A stretch of DNA of 61,072 nt from Symsagittifera roscoffensis. Its lineage: Eukaryota > Xenacoelomorpha > Acoela > Convolutidae. The number at the start of each line of letters is the position of its first letter. Position 1 is the first letter of the stretch. The DNA lies in assembly GCF_963678635.1 (NCBI RefSeq), contig NW_026970948.1, positions 1 to 61,072 of the forward strand. Direction: 5' to 3'. The notes under the pieces were generated by a model that worked only from the letters and a program-made list of their open reading frames with translations, was not told where the DNA came from and ran no database searches. A program made the translations under genes and the position numbers. This document shows, in pieces, positions 32,954 to 46,600 of the stretch.

Positions 32954-35900
32954 GATGCGAACTGTTTTGATACTGCTAGTGATGAGAATGTGAATAAGAA
33001 AGCTTGGATCACCTCAAACATATATTGAAAGAAAGGTTGAACTGTTGATAACCCAATTAGTTGCAGATGAATTATCGAATAATTTGGTCGAAAAGCCACC
33101 GTATTCTGAGAGACAATAGCGTAATCATGGAAACAATCAAAAGATCAGATTTATATTAAAAGACTCAAAATTTAATTTGTTGAGCAGAGGGTTAATCAAT
33201 GATAATAACTGATAGCGCTTCAAACTTTTGAATAGAAAGCATTTGCTAAAGCCAAATTGAGTTAATTAGAAGATACTGAGAACAGTTGACTAGATTGTTG
33301 TATCAAATTAAAAGTTATTTAATTGCATATTCTTTTAATGGAAAAATCAAAAATTTTGGAAGCTCAAATTATAACTCTGAATTCATATCAAGTTTTGAGT
33401 TTGTATCCATAAGTTGTCTTAGTTTGTGTTCAGTCTTTCCCGATTGAATTTGCTCTAATTTGAATAACTGCTTTCCTTAAAAGTCGCAAATAAGTTTTCA
33501 CCTGCTTTATTTGATGGTCACTCTGTTCTGTCGTATATATTGGCACACAAATAACAGTTTCCCCCCAGTTTATAGGTCCGCTTTGATGAATATTTTCACA
33601 ATTTCTGTTAGCACAAAAAAGTTAATAGGAAATACTAAACGTTTTCTAGAAGCCCTGAAAATTGTTTCCTTTTTATTATAAAAAGTGGTATATGCAAGTC
33701 TTAGGAATGGCTGCAGCAAAATTAATGGGCAGTTTTGGCTTTCATCAGTGTTCCCGTTTTTCAAGATCTTTACCCACTTCAACTTATTAGCTCTTTCAAC
33801 CTTTCTATAAAATCAAAGCTTTTGTCATAAATTTTAGACGTTTTTTCAGTCTCGTGTAGACACGGAAAATGGAAATGTCGAAATTTTTAAGCCAATTTCC
33901 TTATTTTAGAGTTTTCAGTGTTCCGTAATTTTTCTTTGTTTTTACCTTCATTTGGCTGAACGAAGTTTTTCATTCTTATTTCGGTCAAATTGATTATTAA
34001 TTTTTGCCTAAATAGAGGTGGCGGCCGCCGCACTTGACGAATTTTGCTTTCTTCGAGATTCAGTAATAAAACATGCATTTTTGAAGGAAATCGTTCACCG
34101 CAGCCAACAGTTAAGCTACGCTGCCAAAATCTTGTGCTTTCCTATATACCATATAGTTTGGTCGCATATAATAGGTATATAACGTCATTTTACATGTAAA
34201 CAAACCAATACACCCCAAACTTTAGAAGGGAAAACATGCACCGACCAAAACCTAATTCCATTCCCGTTTCCACAATGTTCAGTGGGAATACTCAATAATA
34301 TACCGAAGTTTTACATGAAGACTATTAGGTATAAAATTATACATGGTGACAATTAGGATTATTACATAGTGACCATTAGGTATAAAATTATACATGGTGA
34401 CAATTAGGATTATTACATGGTGACCATTGCTGATCATTTAATACATGGTGACCATTATGATTTATACCTAATGGTCATCCATGTATGACAACTCCCCCCC
34501 CCCTCGATCCTAACGCACTATATGCATACTACTTCAGTTCGAGTTTCAGGTATGGCAATTGAGTTTTTTTTAACTATTTGTTACTTTGATCGATTTGATT
34601 TTATTGAAATTTTAAAAACAAAATTGACTGTAACATCTTTCTAATGATTGAATTGGCATTAATTCATCCGGCTGCTGCGCGTCCTTCCTAGGGCTTGGGT
34701 GGAACAGCGCTACAAACAACTCATCATCTAAAAATCTCTTGCCTACTGTTTACGTGTTTCGCTATGGAAAAGTTTGATTTGTGTTTTAACATTTATAGCG
34801 TGCTTGGCACAGTTGGCGGCATGAGTGATCGATACGCAGCACGACAAGATCAAATACAGGAGGGAACTTAAAAGAAAAATTTGTCATCAAAACATGCAAT
34901 TGTGAGGAGGTTAAGGAAAGCGGGCAAACAGCTAAGAACCAGTCGCACGATGTTATCAGAAAATTCACACTAAAACAATTCTTCTCTTTCACTGCGAGAG
35001 TAGCGTGAAACTGTTCCAGAAATCTCTGGTGAGCTGTTCAACGCTTTCCAGTCGAAGACGCAGACCGTCAGCTGACATGTCTTTTCGTACCTGATTTTTT
35101 GATTTTAGCAAACGAGATATTATAAGCTTCAGCAGGACGGCGATAGCAGTTATTGAGTCTTTTAATTTAGGCATAAGAGCTTCTTCGCCCGATCAATGAT
35201 AGAATCGCAACTAAAATACTCTGGTCTATGTTTTCCGGATAAGTTTTCCATTTCTTCAACCACAATTCGCTCTGACCTTAAAGCTTTCCTTGTTTATCGA
35301 TGGGGCTAATTATGCTTCCCATGGCCACTAGCTTCCTTACACCAAAGTTAACAACCTGTTTGATGACTTCATCAGGGCACAGTGTTGAGATCAAACCACC
35401 AGGAGAGGATTTTGTTACAGTACTCTGCTACAGAATAAACAATTTTCTATAGTTAGGAACTGAGTACGCATTAATGTTTTTGATCTATTCATCATCTGAG
35501 TGCTGTTTGAAATTTATTCGACGCCTAGTTGAAATTTGATTGAATACTTTGCAGCCTTTTCGCTTCAAATTGGCGACTACCTTTTGAAATCCTGACAGCT
35601 TCATATAATTATGAACAGACTACTGAGCACCATAAAAATGAATCTTGAACAAATGCGTTCTAAGGTTACTTCTAAATTTTGTTTCTGAAGCTTTTTTTTT
35701 CAAATAATCGGTATTTGATTCGAAAATTTTAAACCGCTAAAGGACAACAATGTTTTGCGTACAAATTTTTGCAATAGGTAAAATGAAATGTATTGAATTT
35801 GTTTGACTGGGTTTGATTTGTAAATGAGGTAAGCTTGGTAAAATTAAAATCCTTTGCAAGCATATTTCTGCTCTTAAATTTAAATAAAACCTTTTACTAT

Positions 35901-35984
35901 ACAACTTTCTTTGACAGCTTTTGCAGACATTGTTGGTCTGAAGGGTCAGGAGGCGGTGTGTTTAGTTAGCATCAACCTCAATTG

Positions 35985-37684
35985 ATGGATTTGTTTAGCC
36001 AAAAATAGTCATATTCAACTTTGAAATCTGGAAATAGTTTCGACAATTTTCGTAGAAAGCCATGAGTGCAGTTGCGTCTTTTTTAAGGTTGATTTTAATG
36101 CCCCACGTTTTGAATCAGCCCAATATTTTTTGAGATTGCTTGTATAAATTTGTGGTTTTTGTCTGATTTGTTTTGAGCATTATATAGCAAAAAATTGACA
36201 GCATGTATCTGATCACAAAACTTAACAAAGCTGCTCGTATCAGGGCGAAGCACTGAATGTTCTGACTGCCTATTAAGGTATATGAAGCAGTAATAACATT
36301 ATAAAATTAAAAGTAATAAAACAAAATAAATTTTTTTTTTTAAATTTGAATTTTTAAAACAAAAATCATCCCCCCACACGCCATATAAAGTACAAAAGGA
36401 TAGATTTTGCTACTTGTAACAAATCAATTATGGCAAATAAGCTTCGTTAAGCCAATTTGGAACGATTTTTAAGACGAATTAACTCTCCGCTTACGTGTGA
36501 ATCTTTACGAAAAATGATCACAGGTGAAATATCTTTTCAAATTTGAGCTCAGGACAACAAAACCTTTCGAATGATATTTAAAAACTCCGTCAAAAATGGC
36601 TAGTTAAAAAGTCGAAATTTGTCTGAAGAAAAAAATCCACATGCGAGCACAAATATTCCGTTACTTTCGTATCGAAAGTCGGAATAATAACAAAACTTAA
36701 TCACTCAAAACGCATTCTTAATTGCGGTTTTCAATATTGTCACCTGCATTGAAAACAGGGGGGGGGGGGGACTGAAAAGTGAGACCCGAAGTATTTCTCT
36801 TTGTAGAGTTTTTTGCGATGAATAAGAGTCCTTTATTTTGACACTCTGGGTTCTATCACTTAAATAAGATATGATCAGGTTGAGACGTGCTTCAAATTAG
36901 CGTAGTTTAAGTTCTCAAAATCTGCCGATTGATTTGAGGCAATAACTATCATGCATAAAAACTTCGTTCATTGCAATCATGACGTCAGATAATTTTTGAA
37001 AATCTTCAGGGTCTAATTTTGTTGATTTTTAGGATATGGTTTAACTATTGCTGGTAGGAAAAATATGCATTTCTAGACATTCATTGATGATATTCGTAAA
37101 AAGGAACCCAAGATAATTTAATTTATTTCAGTTTTTCAGTTGGCAGTGAACCCAAGGGTGATGTTGCAACCAAAACTAACTCAAAAGATTCCGATTTAGT
37201 GTTCTCGTAGATTGATATTCTCTGCAGCGAATATAGTAGGGAAGTTCAATAAATTAGGTTTAAAACCCAATCTTAACTTAGCTACTTTGTTAAAGAAGAA
37301 TTCATTGAAACTGTGCGCCATATCACAATTATTAACTTGAGTTTTTGGTTGAATCTCATTTTTTTGGTCTTTAACGAATTGTCAGTATCTTCAAATTCGA
37401 TCTGCTTGTATTCTATTGATCTAACAGTTTTGCAAAGTAAGCGCATTTTATCCGGAAAAAGTTTCTTGCACAAAATTTACTGCAGTTTAAACAATTGAAA
37501 AATTGCATCTGACGGAAGTGTTTTACATTGTCGTTCTAGCTTTCTTCCTTTTTGTTTATTTTTGGTGTGAACTGCTCTTTGGGGTTTTTTCAAGGTTTTT
37601 TGAATGATGTTTCCAATTATTAACCAAATTTTCCCTTCTATAAAATGTTTTCATTATGATTCTAAAACTTTTGAAGTGAATAAT

Positions 37685-37735
<51 letters not shown>

Positions 37736-37865
37736 TAAATGTGAGGAGGGGTGTGTAGTTCAGATTTTCTTCATCTTTTTTAATAAAAAAACTCTCAGAC
37801 TAAAACTTCTAAGACACTTTAGGTGGCTCAAGACCATTTTGTTGTTCGGGTAGTTTTGTTAAGTT
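35985..37865 (-). pseudogene. Degenerate LINE fragment 2, right-arm copy
   Basis: Mirror of 16050-17930 with the same stops and the same nested hairpin-ended element (36226-36689, flanked by ACAAAACTTAA). Differences are mainly the GT-run (37688-37733) and a G/C homopolymer near 36760. Confidence 0.6.
36226..36689 (-). mobile_element. Hairpin-ended element in LINE, right-arm copy
   Basis: Mirror of 17222-17685 with the same 11-bp flanks at 36215-36225 and 36690-36700. The shared site shows the insertion preceded arm duplication, or was copied by conversion. Confidence 0.65.
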
Positions 37866-37949
37866 CTGTATTAAGTTTAAGTCGCAGAGTTCTTTGTCAT
37901 GACTTAATTACCACAAGCCGGTGCCACTCAAGCAGGTGCCAGTCAAAAT

Positions 37950-39030
37950 ATATTTTTTTAACTTCGAAATCTGGAAGGTGTTTTTGTCAAATGCCATGAG
38001 TTCAATTTCGTCTTTCTTAAGGCTGATTTTGAGACTCGACATTCCGTACCAACTCACAATTTTCATGAGATTGCCTGTATAAATTTGTGGTTTCTGTCTG
38101 ATTTGTTTAGAGCAACAAAGAGCAAAGAGTTGTTGACATTAATCTGATATTCAAAACATGTAATTTTAATCACGGTTTTCGACGGGGTCCCTTGCATTGA
38201 AAACAGAAGCGGAGCGAGATGTGAGCCAAGAGGTATTCCGCTTTGTAGAGTTTTTTGCTATGAACAAGAGTAATTTATTTTGATACTCTGGGTTCTGTCA
38301 CTTACGTAAGACGTAATCAAGTTGGCTGCTGCTTCTTTCAAATGCATGTCATTAAGTATAACCTGCTTCAAATTAGCGTAGTTTGAGGTATCAAAAGCTG
38401 CCGATAGATCTAGGGCAATAACTCCGATGTACAAAGTTTTGTTCGTTGCAATCATGACTTCAGGTATTTTTTTAAAATGCGGTTTCAGTCTAGTATTACT
38501 TCCTGTACGCAGATTGCTGATCGTCTAAGAGTAGATTTTCTAATAAATACCCATTCAGCTGTTCAAAAATTATCTTTTTGTTTAATTTGAAAAAAAGGAA
38601 GTTTAAAACAGGACGATACAAAGCAAAATCTTAAGGTTCTAAATTTGTTTTTTTTTTAAAGATATGGTCTAACTATTGCTTGTAGGAAAAACATGCAATT
38701 CTAGATGTTCATTGATAAAATTTGCAAAAAAAGTACCTCGGGATAATGTTTCAGTTTTTCAGTTTTTAGTGGATCAAGAGGTGATGTTGCAATCGAAACA
38801 GAATCAAAACCTTCCGATTTAGTTTTCTCGTTCACCAAATCAAATTTTTCTAGAATATGTTGTTGGAAATTTGATACATTTGGTTCAACATATTTTAACA
38901 CAGGGGGGGGGGGGGGGTAGTTCAGACTTTCTTCTTTTTTTAATTTAAAAAAAATCAGACAAAGCTTCTCCGACACTTTAGGTGGCTTGACGACCATTTT
39001 GTTATTCGGGCAGTTTTTTTCAGTTCTCTT
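37950..39030 (-). pseudogene. Degenerate LINE fragment 1, right-arm copy
   Basis: Mirror of 14890-15965 with the same disrupted reverse transcriptase motifs. The C/G homopolymer at ~38903-38918 is shorter than in the left copy, removing one proline codon from the overlapping frame. Confidence 0.65.
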
Positions 39031-39166
39031 TGAAATTTAAAGTCACGTGTGGAGATCGATATCATGATTTGATTATCACAAACAGGTTCCACTCTGTTGC
39101 ATGCTTATTTAATGCTCATTTAAATTCAGTTCTTGCAAGTTAACAATTGAAGAAAGATGTTCTTAC

Positions 39167-39218
39167 CTGCACTGATAAGAGAAAACAGAAATAAAAGTAT
39201 GAAAATGCTAATTCTCAT
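39167..39218 (-). CDS. Signal-peptide first exon of an unidentified secreted protein (right copy)
   Basis: Exact mirror of 14699-14750: MRISIFILLFLFSLISA followed by a GTAAGAAC donor. The promoter (TATAAAA 39350-39356, TCAGT 39321-39325, both minus strand) is also conserved. Confidence 0.55.
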
Positions 39219-39320
39219 GGCGAAAAACACGAAATAGGATGAAATTGCTAAACTCTGTAAAGCGGTTTCAAACAAGCTGCACAAACGGGTTAATACGAAC
39301 AAACTTGATGCTTAAATTGG

Positions 39321-39356
39321 ACTGAATTCGATTCAGATTTTACAAAATGTTTTATA
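39321..39356 (-). promoter_or_regulatory. Core promoter of the second gene (right copy)
   Basis: Minus-strand TATAAAA (39350-39356) and TCAGT (39321-39325), same spacing as at 14561-14596. Confidence 0.55.
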
Positions 39357-39471
39357 AAAGTGTTCGCCGGAAAACATGAAGAGTGGAATTTGGAGAAAAG
39401 CGTTTCCTCTCGAAGTTGTACTTCGAAACTTTACTGGTTTTCTAATCTTGATTTTAAATAATTGAAAGTTT

Positions 39472-39674
39472 GGCTCTTTTTCCTTTTCCCCCCCACCTCA
39501 CTCAAACATGAATTTTATGGTCTAACGAGTGGTTTTACAAGGTTGATTATGAAGACTATATATGCTTGTTATGGCCTAATTAGTCTGCATGTAAATTTTC
39601 ACGACAATCGGACAAAATGAACAGTATTTTCAAATATAAAAATTTGCAGGTGGGGGGGAAAAGGAAAAAGAGCC
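39472..39674. mobile_element. Second MITE, right-arm copy
   Basis: Mirror of 14243-14445, same length and the same imperfect 8-bp flanks. Confidence 0.75.
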
Positions 39675-40057
39675 GAAAATTTTTCTTTGTTGTTTTTGGC
39701 AAAAATTAAACTTGTAATAATATTATCATATTAAAAAATTATCTGCCGTTGAAAAATGTCGAAATCTGGCAAACCTCTAAAATATAAAACCGTGGCATAC
39801 AGGGGCGGATCTAGGATTTTCTCAACGGGGCGGATTTTCAAAAAAATGTTGGAAAATTTTGAAAAAACAGTCCAAAAAAGGCACTTTTTAGAAAACTTTC
39901 ACCAAAAAATCGCGCGCTAACCCCCCCCCCCCCCCCCCCCTCAAAATTAGTATATATTGGCATCCAAGGCGCCTTATAAAAATATTTAGGGTCCGTCGCC
40001 AAAAATTTATTTTGGTTGATTGTTCTAGAAAAAAATTGCACTAGTGCTTCATTTTCA

Positions 40058-40271
40058 GGCTCTTTTCCAGTTCCCCCCCTTTCAAATTCAATTTTGAAAA
40101 GTCGTTTTAACGTTGTCATAATGCATTGAAATTTTGCGTGGTGAACAAATCGACAATTATGAACATATTTGTTCTTCATACTTTACAGCGTAACATCACG
40201 CATTTAGCCGTAATAACACGTAAAACAAACATAAAACTCGGTATTTTGAAAGGGGGGACTGGAAAAGAGCC
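40058..40271. mobile_element. MITE with 8-bp target duplication, right-arm copy
   Basis: Mirror of 13651-13864, flanked by CATTTTCA at 40050-40057 and 40272-40279. Confidence 0.8.
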
Positions 40272-43264
40272 CATTTTCATATTTGAAAAACTAATCCAAT
40301 ATTTGAATCAGTAGTGCATTATTTAAATATTGCGCTAAATTTCAATATTTTTTAGATAAAAACTTGGGTCTGGAATAAAAACTTGGGTCTGTAATTTAGG
40401 CATCAAAGAATAGTTAACGAATGCGTCAAGAGTCAATCAGGAAAATTTGAATTTTTTGATTGAAGCAGCTGGGTTAGAATCATATTTAGAATAATTTCTT
40501 CAATTAATGGTTTTTAGATTAATTATTTTGCCTCAGCTCAGTAAAGAAAGATTTAATGAGCAGATTATGTAGCTTCTTTTGCACTGTGTTCACGACGAAA
40601 TGAGCATTAGTTATAGAGCAAAAAGACCAAAAGTGACAAACAGTCTTGTACAAAAAGGGAAACAAGAAAAATTCCATTACCATTATTTTGAATAGCAAGT
40701 TTTTTTTGTATAAAATTTTTTTCAACCATACAATTTTAATTATAGAAAACAAAACCTCAAGCTTGACTATATGTCATCTACTGCAAAACTCAGAGCACGA
40801 ACTGTTGTTTTCTTTACCATTGAGTCGAAACAAAATCAGAAAAACTTATTAACCAATTATAGTAGATAGAGAAATTCGGATATAAGTTTTGGGGAAAATG
40901 GTAAGTTTGAAAAAAATTTTAGTGTTTTTGCTTGCCGCGATTTTTTTCTTGCAAAAAGTTTGATTATTTCAATGACAGAGATGTATAAAGTTTATATTTC
41001 TTTTTTTTCGAATATCTTTTGTAATATATTTTTCTCTAAAACTTACCGTGATACGAACACTCCAGTTTTTTATTCTAACCCCTATTTTGTTAATTTTGTC
41101 GACAGTTATTTTACTTACAGTTTTTTTTTACATCACTTACTATTTTTTGATATCCTTACTTCATAAAATCAAAACAAGTTTTTGGTTTTTCTAATGCAAT
41201 AGGGATTGTTCACAAACTTCAGATTTGGTTTTTGATTATTTCAAATTTTTTTACACCGTGTATTTTATTCGACTCGAAAACCATATAAAGAATAGCGCGC
41301 TATGGATTGAATTAGAGTTTGATAGAGGCTTCATTTAAAATGTTTTTGCTTTATTTTTGAAATTTCTACTAATGAAAGTGTTTTATTGAAGCAAGTCGGA
41401 CTTTTATTTTGAGTTGTCCCATAACACTACTCTGTATTTTAGGCCAAACTTACAAAAATCATGATTTTGGCTAATATAATTGATATATCAATACAAATTA
41501 AATGAAAAGATTATTCAGAAGCAGTTAATTCGGCTTTGGATTACAATATAGTGCCAAAATTCAGCATAAAAGTGAGAATTTAGTCAGTTTTAGAGCTTTT
41601 TCAATTTAAGTATTTACAGTTTGAAAAAACAAAAAAATTTCTGGGCAGTGATAACAAAATGGCATTTTTCAAAAAAATATTTAAAAAAATTCCAAAGTAA
41701 ACTTTTCTCAAAACGGAAAAAAAAATTTTATTCCCCAACTTCGAAACTTCAAACTCCAGTGACACACAGTTTGATTCCTTCAGAAGAGCAGAAGAATACA
41801 AGATTGAAAACGCAAATCAAACTTTCACCTATTTGTAGTTTATTCTAAGCTCGAAGCTTTCTTGATTTCTCCATTTTGAAATAAAAACTGTGTTGAGCTG
41901 AAATGCATAGTTTTTGCATTTCAAAATTAATTTAAAATAATAGTCGGATTTCTTGTCTCAATAAGATAAAAACATTGTTTTTAATCAGCAGTCATAAAAC
42001 GTTCTAGTTTTTTTCATGTTGGCGGGGAATTCTTTTTTCCGACATTCGAAAAAAAATAATAGGAAATTTGCATTCAGTGTGATCTTTACAGTTGCATACA
42101 TCAAATTAAGCAACATATTTTGATGGTTGAATTGAAATTGTAGGTAAAATTATTTCAATTCGGCTGCTTTTACTTTGCAAGTGGTAAGTGAGAAAGGCAT
42201 GTTAATAAAATATTATAAAAATATTTTTTTTTCAAAATTTCATCTCAAGGTTGAAAAAAACTTTCAAAACTTTTGATGAGGTTTTTTCTTAAAAAAAATA
42301 AAAACTACTCCGTATGATTTATTGAGGCAACAATGGTGTCATTTTAAAGTCTTACTTTTTGAAATTTTGATATAACAGCAAAATTTGTTGAAATTTTCTC
42401 TCAGTCTCGAACGTTTCGGTTTTTGGATCAATTTGAAGCCTACTTGAATTTAGTCCCCACTTGAATTTGGCGTCGTGGGGTAGTTACACCACTGGAAAGA
42501 TGTAAACTCTTTTTTTTAGTTCTCCTACAAATAGGAAGTTTTTTCAAATAAAAGTATTGTTAAAATTGTCAGATTGTTACGATTGGATTTCATTTTGAAC
42601 TTTGTAAAACCACTTGTTACACCATAAAACTAATGCTCGTAGGGGGATTAGAGGGATCAACCTTTTTATTTAACTTTTTATTTACTAGTTAACTAGTTTA
42701 TTCAAATTTTATTTACCAATTATATAGAAAGCAGAAAACAAAACACCCTAATAAAAATGGTTGTTTCGATAGTCAAAAAGTAGTTATTTGGAGTTAAAAA
42801 TTGGTGTTTTTATTTAACAGAAAACATTAGCTTTCGAATTATTGTGATCGGATTTTTCTGTGCTACTAGCGCAACAAAAGGTAATCATTTAGGACGGAGC
42901 GATAACAGCAAAAAAGCGGTCTCCGCAGTCGCGCCAACGTTTTGCGAGCTTGCCAACAAAGGGTAGGAATCTATATGAAAATTAGAGCCAGTTATTGTCG
43001 CTAAGCGGTGACGCTCGCATAGTGACCCCACCGCAGACCTTAAATTGAGGTAGTCGGCTCAGTTATTTCTGACCAATTAAATTTATTACTGAACTTAGGG
43101 TAGAGTGGCATAGGGTAGATTGGATTTTAATAGGGCAGATTTTCATGGAATCAAATTTTATTTTATTTTCTTCCAAGCTCTAATAAATTTATTGCTGTCT
43201 TTGTAACAACAAACTCTTCAAAAGAAACAAAAAGCAACTTGAAATTTAATTCAATTGTGCTTGT

Positions 43265-43270
43265 TTTATT
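43265..43270 (-). terminator. Polyadenylation signal, right IGFBP-like gene
   Basis: AATAAA on the minus strand, 409 nt beyond the stop codon, mirroring 10650-10655. Confidence 0.45.
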
Positions 43271-43678
43271 CGTAATTTATACAATTTTTAATTACAAAAT
43301 AGTTATTATCATCAAAACAGTTATTCTAAAAATAGGTTAGCTGGTTGTCGGGAAAGAAAAAGAGGCAAATTAGTGCAAACTAAAACTTCTATAAAATCGA
43401 GAACCTTTTTGAAATTCCTCGCAATGGTTTTCAATCAGCTGTAAATGTTAAACAAACAGCAACAAGTTAAATATTTTAAAGGATGATGTCATTTTGAGTC
43501 GCAAATTCATAAGTTGGGAAAGTGAGAAAAGTCATCGAGAGTTGCATATCAATTGATACGAGTTATCAAAAATGAATCTTGGCTGGTTTGTTTTGGCTGA
43601 TCAGTTTTGACTCGTTTGCTGCGCCCGGGAGTTGGTTTTGTTGTAGTGCATTGGCATCAAATATGAAAATTATTGTGA

Positions 43679-46600
43679 TCACACTTCTTTGGGACAGGCT
43701 GGGATTGAACACGCGAACTTCAGGCCATCCTGAAAACAAACAAACAAACACGTTGATTGAGAAAGTTCAACCAGCCTGTGGTAAATTGGCGAATTAAGTC
43801 GCAAATTTTTTTTTTTTATATATTAAACCACTGCTTTTCGATGAAAAGACTGAAAATCATGTTTTCTTAGATTATTAATTTTTTACTATTGATTTGCAAC
43901 ATTCATGGCATTTTTTTTAGTTTTTTTTTTGAAAAGATGCTCACATAAAAAATGGCGTGCATTAATTTTTTGTTGCACGAATTCAATTAAATACAAGAAT
44001 GTTGTAATTGATTAAAAAGTAGTGGTTGATTTACTCACAGGAGGACTGAGGCTGGTGGGCTGTTGTTTGTCTTTGTTCTTGTGCAGCTGTAGCTTCCTCC
44101 TCAGTGCTTTGATGCACACTCCGAACTTCTTCAGACAGCTGTTGTCCTTGGGGCCACACTGGCCACAGTGAGCGATGTCTATGGCGTAAGAGCAGGCCAG
44201 ACAGCTGGTGTGGTGACACTGGTTCTCACACCTCTCTGGCTCACTGTATACCCTATACATGCAATTACCAGACATTATCACACCTTATAATTTTTTGGTA
44301 TTTCCAGAAATTGTCCGCGACTTAAAACCCTGTCCAGACTATGGATTAGTCGTTTTTTTTGTGCACCATATTGACTATAGTGGTTTCTTCAACGATGACC
44401 TTATGAAAAAATATGTTCACAAAGTTATTTTAGGTCGACTAAATTGACTGATTTTCCGAGCTGCCACAATATACAATAAGAGCCTAGTTTATCCAGAAAA
44501 ATGCGATGTGTAACATTCCAATTTTTGAGCAGTTGTGTCAAAACTACAAAACTACTACTTTTGGGCCCTTCTGAATGATTTTAATTGTTTTTGATTTTTT
44601 TGATGGTTTCAACAAGAGCAGAGGGCATGCTTAGAAAAATGTTTCAGAAAATCTCAAAGAAGCTTGTGGGGATCAAGTGTTAGTGTAGTATAATATTAAC
44701 ACCTAATTGGATGCGTTTCGGATTCGAAACAAAATCAGAAAACTTATCTCACTGCCGAGAAAAACGGTTCCAAAAATTTCACCATACAAATGATGCAAAA
44801 TTGACGAGTAACATGCGTTTACAGACTGAGCTCAATAAAAATCTGACTAATATACACAAAAATTTTCCAAGTTTGTTTTCGATTTTTTTTTACAAAAAAA
44901 CTTTCTGAACTAAATTCAAAAAACAAAAATTGTTGTATTGGTTTTCCTAAATCTTTGTGGTCGGAGTATGCTACCCTTGAACAGACTGACCATTCTCGAA
45001 CATATCATTGAGCATTGAAAAAAACATTGAAATATTAATGAATATGATTACTCAAAAATTGAATTAACCCTGTTTTTGGGCGCGTTTCGATGTCACCAAA
45101 AGATTCAATATACATCAAAACTTACTATCAAAAAAAAATAAATTAAATTAGTAAACTATGCTATGGACTTAAGTGCAGCAAATTGTCGTTTTTGTTTCGT
45201 TTTGCTAATTTTAGCCACCTGATTTATGAATTAATTTTTATTTGAGACAGAATTGGTTAAACTCCACCTAACTTGGATACCGTGCCGCTCATCTTCTTCA
45301 AATTCAATAATTTTCCAATCAAATTCTGACCCATAGCCAAAAAACAACACATGGTAAATATTTGGTCATTTTACCGACTGAGAACAGTAATTTCTTCTTC
45401 ATCCAAAAATCGAATTCAACCATTTAAAATGACAGCTAGAGTTATATTTGATTGCTTTGATGAATTAACCATCAAAAACCTTTCAAAGTGACTTCAAAAT
45501 GAAGTGAAATCTTCTTCATGAGGTTCTGAAGTATTCGCAAAAAATGATTGAATAAATTTTCTGTGGATAAGTAAAAAAGGAAACGCAAAACTGAAGTTGT
45601 CCAAGTAAACGTTTAAGAAAAATTATGGAGCGTTACGTTTTGTTCTGACGTCTCAGGTAGAGTTTCTCGAGTTTTGTTTCAATCTTCTCGGCCAGATTTG
45701 CATTTGATCCAACCGCTGATAAACTCGTAACTTCCCAAATGGCATAATTCCCAAATGGCATAATATTGAAACTTTTTCCAAATGGCTTAAATTTCAAGTT
45801 TTCATTGTAAATCAAACGTTATCAATTTCTAATTCTAACATTTTGTCAGAAACGAAAACATGTGAAGAAGATTTGGAATTAATGGCTTTCAAACAAATGT
45901 TATGAGACAAATTTGTCGGAAAAATTGACCTCAAGAAGCTTATCAACAACCGCAATCTGATGTTTTTTGCTTCTGATGAAAAATTCTACATTTTTTTTCA
46001 AAATAAAATGTCAATCAATACTTGAACTCGCAACTTGACTAATTTTCTTGTTTTCAAAAAAGTTGTTCTCGATTTTTCTAATGCTACTGTTGCATGAAAT
46101 TTACGCCATTTGGGAAACTTTTCATTTTTATGCAATTTGGGAATTATGGCATTTGAGACGTAATCGATAAATTTTGGGTAAGTTTCGGTCAAAAGTGGCG
46201 CTCTTAAAATACAAAAGCGCTCATTAACTTTGTTCTACTCAGCTTAGATATGTTTCGTCCGGCACGACCAAAATTGGGCATATCTCGGCTGTCTCGACTG
46301 AGGAAAAAATAACATCGAACTTTCTCTTTGAACTTTCAATTCGGGCGGGTTTTTTTGCTTAGTATCAAGTATCAAGTAAATTTTATCAGGTCTCAAAAAC
46401 TCAAAATAATGTTTTGTGGTCAATCTTTTTGAAAAACTTGCTGCCGACATTTTTTTTGCCAGAATAAACATCAAAAAAACTGTAGCATCTACTTTCAAAG
46501 CAACTGATTAATTTTTATTGCTTCTAAGTAAATATTTAAAAAAAGCTTTGCGAAAAAATCAAAGCACCTGTTGGTAGCTGAGCACACTGCCCGTTTGTCT